Source: an uncultured Oscillospiraceae bacterium
Lineage (GTDB): Bacteria; Bacillota; Clostridia; Oscillospirales; Acutalibacteraceae
DNA: 64,000 nucleotides
Reading direction: 5' to 3'
Assembly: GCA_900547105.1 (NCBI GenBank)
Contig: URFL01000007.1
Span: 67,889 to 131,888, forward strand
Below are positions 60,857 through 64,000 of the stretch, piece after piece (position 1 is the first letter of the stretch; the number at the start of each line of letters is the position of its first letter). Both the position numbers and the translations under genes were made by a program. Under the pieces are notes generated by a model. It saw only the letters and a program-made list of their open reading frames with translations. It was not told the DNA's origin and made no database searches.

Positions 60857-63792
60857 TCCTGTTCTTTCCTCCTGCTGTTCATATTGGTGGCGGTGTTGCT
60901 GTATACATTGGTCCATTCGCCCTCATCGGGCCAGTCCGGCCATTCCGGTAAATCCGGCAAATCCGGTATTTCGGGTTCTTCGGGCTCTTCCGGCTCAACG
61001 GGTTCGATGATGTTGCCTTGCTCATCTATGCTGATGCCGATCATATCGCGGGGATCGGTAATGATGTCCGCCCCCTCGATCATGCTGCGAATGCGGTTTT
61101 CTGCCACCAGCAGGCGTTGAATCATCTCGTCATTCACCATTTTGTCGGTAAGCTCATCGCCGTATTGCTCTGCCATTTCGCAGGTAACCATCTGCTGCAT
61201 TTCCGCAAAATCGTGGTACCCCGCCATGGGAAATAACCACTTCTGAATATACTCCTCTTCGCCAAACCACAGCAGCAGCGTGATCTTACTGTCGTCCACG
61301 CCGAAGCTGAACGGTGTGCCGGGCGTAAAATCGATAAGCTCCGGAACGGTGGTGGATCCCATGATGGACAGCGTTTTGCTTTCCACTCCGCTGAACGCGC
61401 CATCCGCAATGCCAGCCAGATTTTCCGGCAACAAAACGGTGTCCAGATTTTTGCACTGCGAAAATGCGCCGGAGGCGATGTAGTCCAGCGCCCAACCGCT
61501 GACCAAACCGAGATCGGTGTCATACAGCGAGGCGACGGTAATGTCCTTGGAGGCTTTGATCAACGTGATATACCCATCGCTCGACACACGGAAATGATAC
61601 AGCTGGCTGGGGACATCCACTTCCTCCATATCCATGAGCGCGCGCATGTAATTTTCGGCGTTTAGCAGCCGTTGTTCCACCAGCGCGTCCACCGTTTCGT
61701 CATCCGGAGGAATCATGGTTTCCCAGTCGGTATAATCCAATCTGGTGGCACTCCAAAGCTGCTCATACGCGGATTCATACGGGGTGCCCGGATAACCGGT
61801 CAGCGCATAACGAAACGCTTTGATATACTCCATTTCGGAATATTCCGGAACATGTAACCGCAGCTGTTCACGTTCTTCTTCATCTGTCCACATGGCATTA
61901 AACCGGAACGACAACGGCGGCTCGATGATGGGAGTAGGAGGCGAGAAGTCGGTAAAGGTAATGTCGTGCAGATTGCTGCAGCCGGTGAAAGTGCCGGCGT
62001 ACAGAGATTTGTCTGAGAAGAACATACCAAATGTCACGCTTTCCAGCTGTGCGCAGTTCGTGAAAACCGAAGCGCCCAGACATCCAAGCGTGGGCATGGT
62101 CAGATCGCCGCTCAAACCGGAACCGGCAAACATACCGTTGTGGATGTATAGAAATTGCAGATTGTCAAACGATGCGATATAAGCGCCATTCAGCGACACC
62201 GTATCCGACAGCGCGTAATTCCACACCTCGATCGTGGTATCTGGCAGCACCAGCGTGGAATCCACCAGCTTGCTCGACCGCAGCAGCAGCCACGCACCAC
62301 GCTCCTTGTTGGCACCGTACAGCATCCGGCTGTTCCCCACAGTGACCACTTCATACCGATCAATGCCGGATGCCGTATCAAACGAAATCCAATTCCCATT
62401 ATATCCTGTCGAATTGGACGCCGCAAACAGGAAGGTGTTTTGGGCCTCGTATCCATCTGTTACGCGGAAAGTGTAATTATCCTGCAACACGCCGTTTGCC
62501 GCGTTGGAGGCAACAAATCGCAAGCCGGAGCAATTCTCAAACGCGTTGTATCCAATCACAATGTCGTCTTTGGATTGGATTAACACACCCTCCAGCTTGG
62601 TGCAGCCCTCAAACGCCGATCGACCGATCTGCTTGACCGATTCCGGCAAGGTGACCCATTGCAGCTGATCTTTTTGATAAAAAGAGCGATCCGCCAGCGC
62701 GGTAACGGACACCGGTTTGCCCTCTTCATCGGTAACGGTTCCGTCAAATTCGGTCACGCCGCGGGGCGCAGACACGATGACGTTATCCAGCTGTCCGTTG
62801 CGGCTGACCGAATAGAAGGTATATCCTTCGATCGACTGGTGCAGCATCATCACCGAAATGCGCTCCGGCACAGCGGAGGAAGCATCGCTGAATTGCTGCT
62901 TGGAATAGCAAAACACCGTGTCGATCGCTGTGTTGGCAAAGCAGTCGCCATCAAACCGGAGCGTCCCTCCACCTTCGGGCAACACCAAAATGGTGCTGGC
63001 GCAATCATCCAGCGCACCGGCTTCCAACTGTACCGCTTCCGGCGGCAGATATGCCGCGTCGCCCGCGGTGCGAAGGATTTTCTTGACCACACCGTTTTTG
63101 CTGATGATGGCATCGCCGTGCACCGTGTATCCTACAGTCGGGTCAGATGCTTTGGCAACATAAACGCCTTTTTTGGCAAACAGGTCGCGATGCGCCAGCA
63201 AAAAATCCTCCCATATGTTGTCGTTCACAACCAGCAGACAATTGTTGGCGAGGTTATCATAATTAAAGGTAGGAATGTTTTCAATGGATGTGGCCTGCAA
63301 AGTGATGCGGGAAAGCTGGTTGTCCGCCGTCAGCGCCACATTGGTGACCTGCTCGGGAATGGTGATGGTCTTGTAGTTGTGCGGGATGCCTAAGACCGCC
63401 GTGCCGGCACGGTTCAGCAATACGCCGCGATCCGAACGGTAAACGGGGTTGCTTTCCGATACGACATACGCGTTTTGAACATTCAGCAGCCCGCTGCCGG
63501 TGTTGACAACATACACCGTATCCGGAATCACGATCTCGTTTACATTAAGGGGAGAGGTGAGATCCACCGACTGGATATAGCGGGGCACATTCAGCGTATC
63601 AGCGGTATCGTCTTGATACCGGGTCAACGTTTGCAGATAGGACAAATGCCCGTTCATCAAATCAGCTTCATAATGATCATTTAGCCATTCCAAATCCAGT
63701 TCCACATGGAAGCGGGGATCGAGATCCACCATATCGGCCGGCTCCAAAATGTGCCGACCGACCGTGGATGTATAATGCCAGTCGACAATGCT
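60853..63792 (-). CDS. LRR_5 (BspA-like) leucine-rich repeat protein, N-terminus unusual
   Basis: A 979-residue protein of LRR_5/BspA-like repeats, each about 22-24 residues, with the pattern 'I-x-x-x-A-F-x-x-C-x-x-L-x-x-V-x-I/L' (for example IGRSAFEGCTKLEGVLI). Such proteins are normally secreted adhesins, but this one has no signal peptide: the first residues, MSIVDWHYTSTVGRH, look like the inside of a domain. Its C-terminus is Pro/Glu-rich (PVEPEEPEEPEIPDLPDLPEW) and ends soluble. The stop overlaps moxR by four bases. ATG 63792 was chosen; no good ribosome binding site is visible there, and an upstream TTG at 63816 extends the frame. The 5' end may be missing. Confidence 0.85.
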   Translation of the reverse strand, partial: SIVDWHYTSTVGRHILEPADMVDLDPRFHVELDLEWLNDHYEADLMNGHLSYLQTLTRYQDDTADTLNVPRYIQSVDLTSPLNVNEIVIPDTVYVVNTGSGLLNVQNAYVVSESNPVYRSDRGVLLNRAGTAVLGIPHNYKTITIPEQVTNVALTADNQLSRITLQATSIENIPTFNYDNLANNCLLVVNDNIWEDFLLAHRDLFAKKGVYVAKASDPTVGYTVHGDAIISKNGVVKKILRTAGDAAYLPPEAVQLEAGALDDCASTILVLPEGGGTLRFDGDCFANTAIDTVFCYSKQQFSDASSAVPERISVMMLHQSIEGYTFYSVSRNGQLDNVIVSAPRGVTEFDGTVTDEEGKPVSVTALADRSFYQKDQLQWVTLPESVKQIGRSAFEGCTKLEGVLIQSKDDIVIGYNAFENCSGLRFVASNAANGVLQDNYTFRVTDGYEAQNTFLFAASNSTGYNGNWISFDTASGIDRYEVVTVGNSRMLYGANKERGAWLLLRSSKLVDSTLVLPDTTIEVWNYALSDTVSLNGAYIASFDNLQFLYIHNGMFAGSGLSGDLTMPTLGCLGASVFTNCAQLESVTFGMFFSDKSLYAGTFTGCSNLHDITFTDFSPPTPIIEPPLSFRFNAMWTDEEEREQLRLHVPEYSEMEYIKAFRYALTGYPGTPYESAYEQLWSATRLDYTDWETMIPPDDETVDALVEQRLLNAENYMRALMDMEEVDVPSQLYHFRVSSDGYITLIKASKDITVASLYDTDLGLVSGWALDYIASGAFSQCKNLDTVLLPENLAGIADGAFSGVESKTLSIMGSTTVPELIDFTPGTPFSFGVDDSKITLLLWFGEEEYIQKWLFPMAGYHDFAEMQQMVTCEMAEQYGDELTDKMVNDEMIQRLLVAENRIRSMIEGADIITDPRDMIGISIDEQGNIIEPVEPEEPEEPEIPDLPDLPEWPDWPDEGEWTNVYSNTATNMNSRRKEQE

Positions 63793-63890
63793 CATGTGCC
63801 ATAAAGTAACACACAAGAATTTGATAGACAGCAGCCCATTATTCCGATATTGCCTTACGCACGCATCTTGTAACTTTTTCGTTAAGACTA

Positions 63891-63920
63891 TTGACTCTGA
63901 TACCTCGAAAGAGATATAAT
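63891..63920 (+). promoter_or_regulatory. Promoter for the gene at the right edge
   Basis: TTGACT (63891-63896), an 18-base spacer and perfect TATAAT (63915-63920); transcription should start near 63927. Confidence 0.75.
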
Positions 63921-63926
63921 ATAGTT

Positions 63927-63949
63927 GCTACTTAGCAAGCCTAAGTAGC
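63927..63949 (+). promoter_or_regulatory. Hairpin at the predicted transcript start
   Basis: GCTACTTAG (63927-63935) and CTAAGTAGC (63941-63949) form a perfect 9-bp stem around a five-base loop at the predicted start of the mRNA. It could stabilise the 5' end or, as DNA, be an operator for a dimeric repressor. Confidence 0.45.
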
Positions 63950-63971
63950 GAAACTAAAGAGAGGCGACGAT

Positions 63972-64000
63972 ATGAATAACAAATATGTCCAGCAATTCAA
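63972..64000 (+). CDS. Partial CDS running off the right edge
   Basis: ATG 63972, preceded by GAGAGGCGAC, opens a frame that begins MNNKYVQQF and continues outside the window. A strong promoter and hairpin precede it. Nothing about function can be said from nine residues. Its AT-rich upstream region differs from the operon on the other strand. Confidence 0.6.

Overview
The window looks like the chromosome of a low-to-moderate-GC (roughly 50-55 %) Gram-positive anaerobe of the class Clostridia, most likely an Oscillospiraceae/Ruminococcaceae-type gut bacterium. The evidence is consistent: strong GGAGG-type ribosome binding sites, TTGACA/TATAAT promoters with 17-base spacers, a tRNA-Trp T-box in front of the trp operon, a lysine riboswitch in front of asd-dapA-dapB, a LytTR/GHKL (Agr-like) two-component pair, lipoprotein signal peptides and no outer-membrane genes. 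No rRNA, CRISPR array or complete insertion sequence was seen; tmRNA is the only RNA gene found.

Bases 1-11,810 are an accessory island. Fourteen closely spaced plus-strand genes carry an atypical Ser/Thr kinase with a zinc ribbon, a TerY-like VWA protein and a PP2C phosphatase (the three parts of a 'TerY-P'-type phospho-signalling triad). They are surrounded by small zinc-ribbon proteins, Sel1-repeat proteins, a DUF1963-like protein, an intact transglutaminase-like protein, membrane proteins and several proteins I do not recognise. This is the best candidate for an undescribed system. A separate lipoprotein gene follows.

Bases 12,000-24,400 hold a beta-helical DUF3737-type protein, a PatB/MalY-type C-S lyase, an AgrC/AgrA-like pair (minus strand) next to a small lipoprotein whose promoter has a LytTR-like direct repeat, a 7TM-type histidine kinase with an OmpR-type regulator, an 11-codon micro-ORF, and a 1505-residue surface protein with FG-GAP and collagen-like repeats. 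Bases 24,460-28,490 hold tmRNA, a PflA-like radical SAM protein, a CapD/PglF-like sugar-nucleotide dehydratase and a small HTH regulator.

Bases 28,490-39,465 (minus strand) hold a four-gene unit (asnB, an OB-fold membrane protein, an M20 amidohydrolase, a low-molecular-weight phosphatase) and the complete, translationally coupled trpEGDCFBA operon with its T-box leader and promoter. TrkH/TrkA potassium uptake genes follow (39,491-42,313), then an AT-rich islet of three small genes, then the lysine-riboswitch-controlled asd-dapA-dapB operon (43,443-46,590).

Bases 46,660-54,155 hold queA, a PRPP-binding phosphoribosyltransferase-like gene, a GNAT acetyltransferase and uvrBA. Bases 54,230-56,285 hold a DUF5685-like protein, a J-domain protein and a membrane protein. 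Bases 56,339-63,792 (minus strand) form an overlapping LRR protein - MoxR - DUF58 - transglutaminase operon; its transglutaminase lacks the catalytic Cys, and the LRR protein lacks a signal peptide. At about 63,800 the base composition changes abruptly and a new gene with its own promoter begins and runs off the window.
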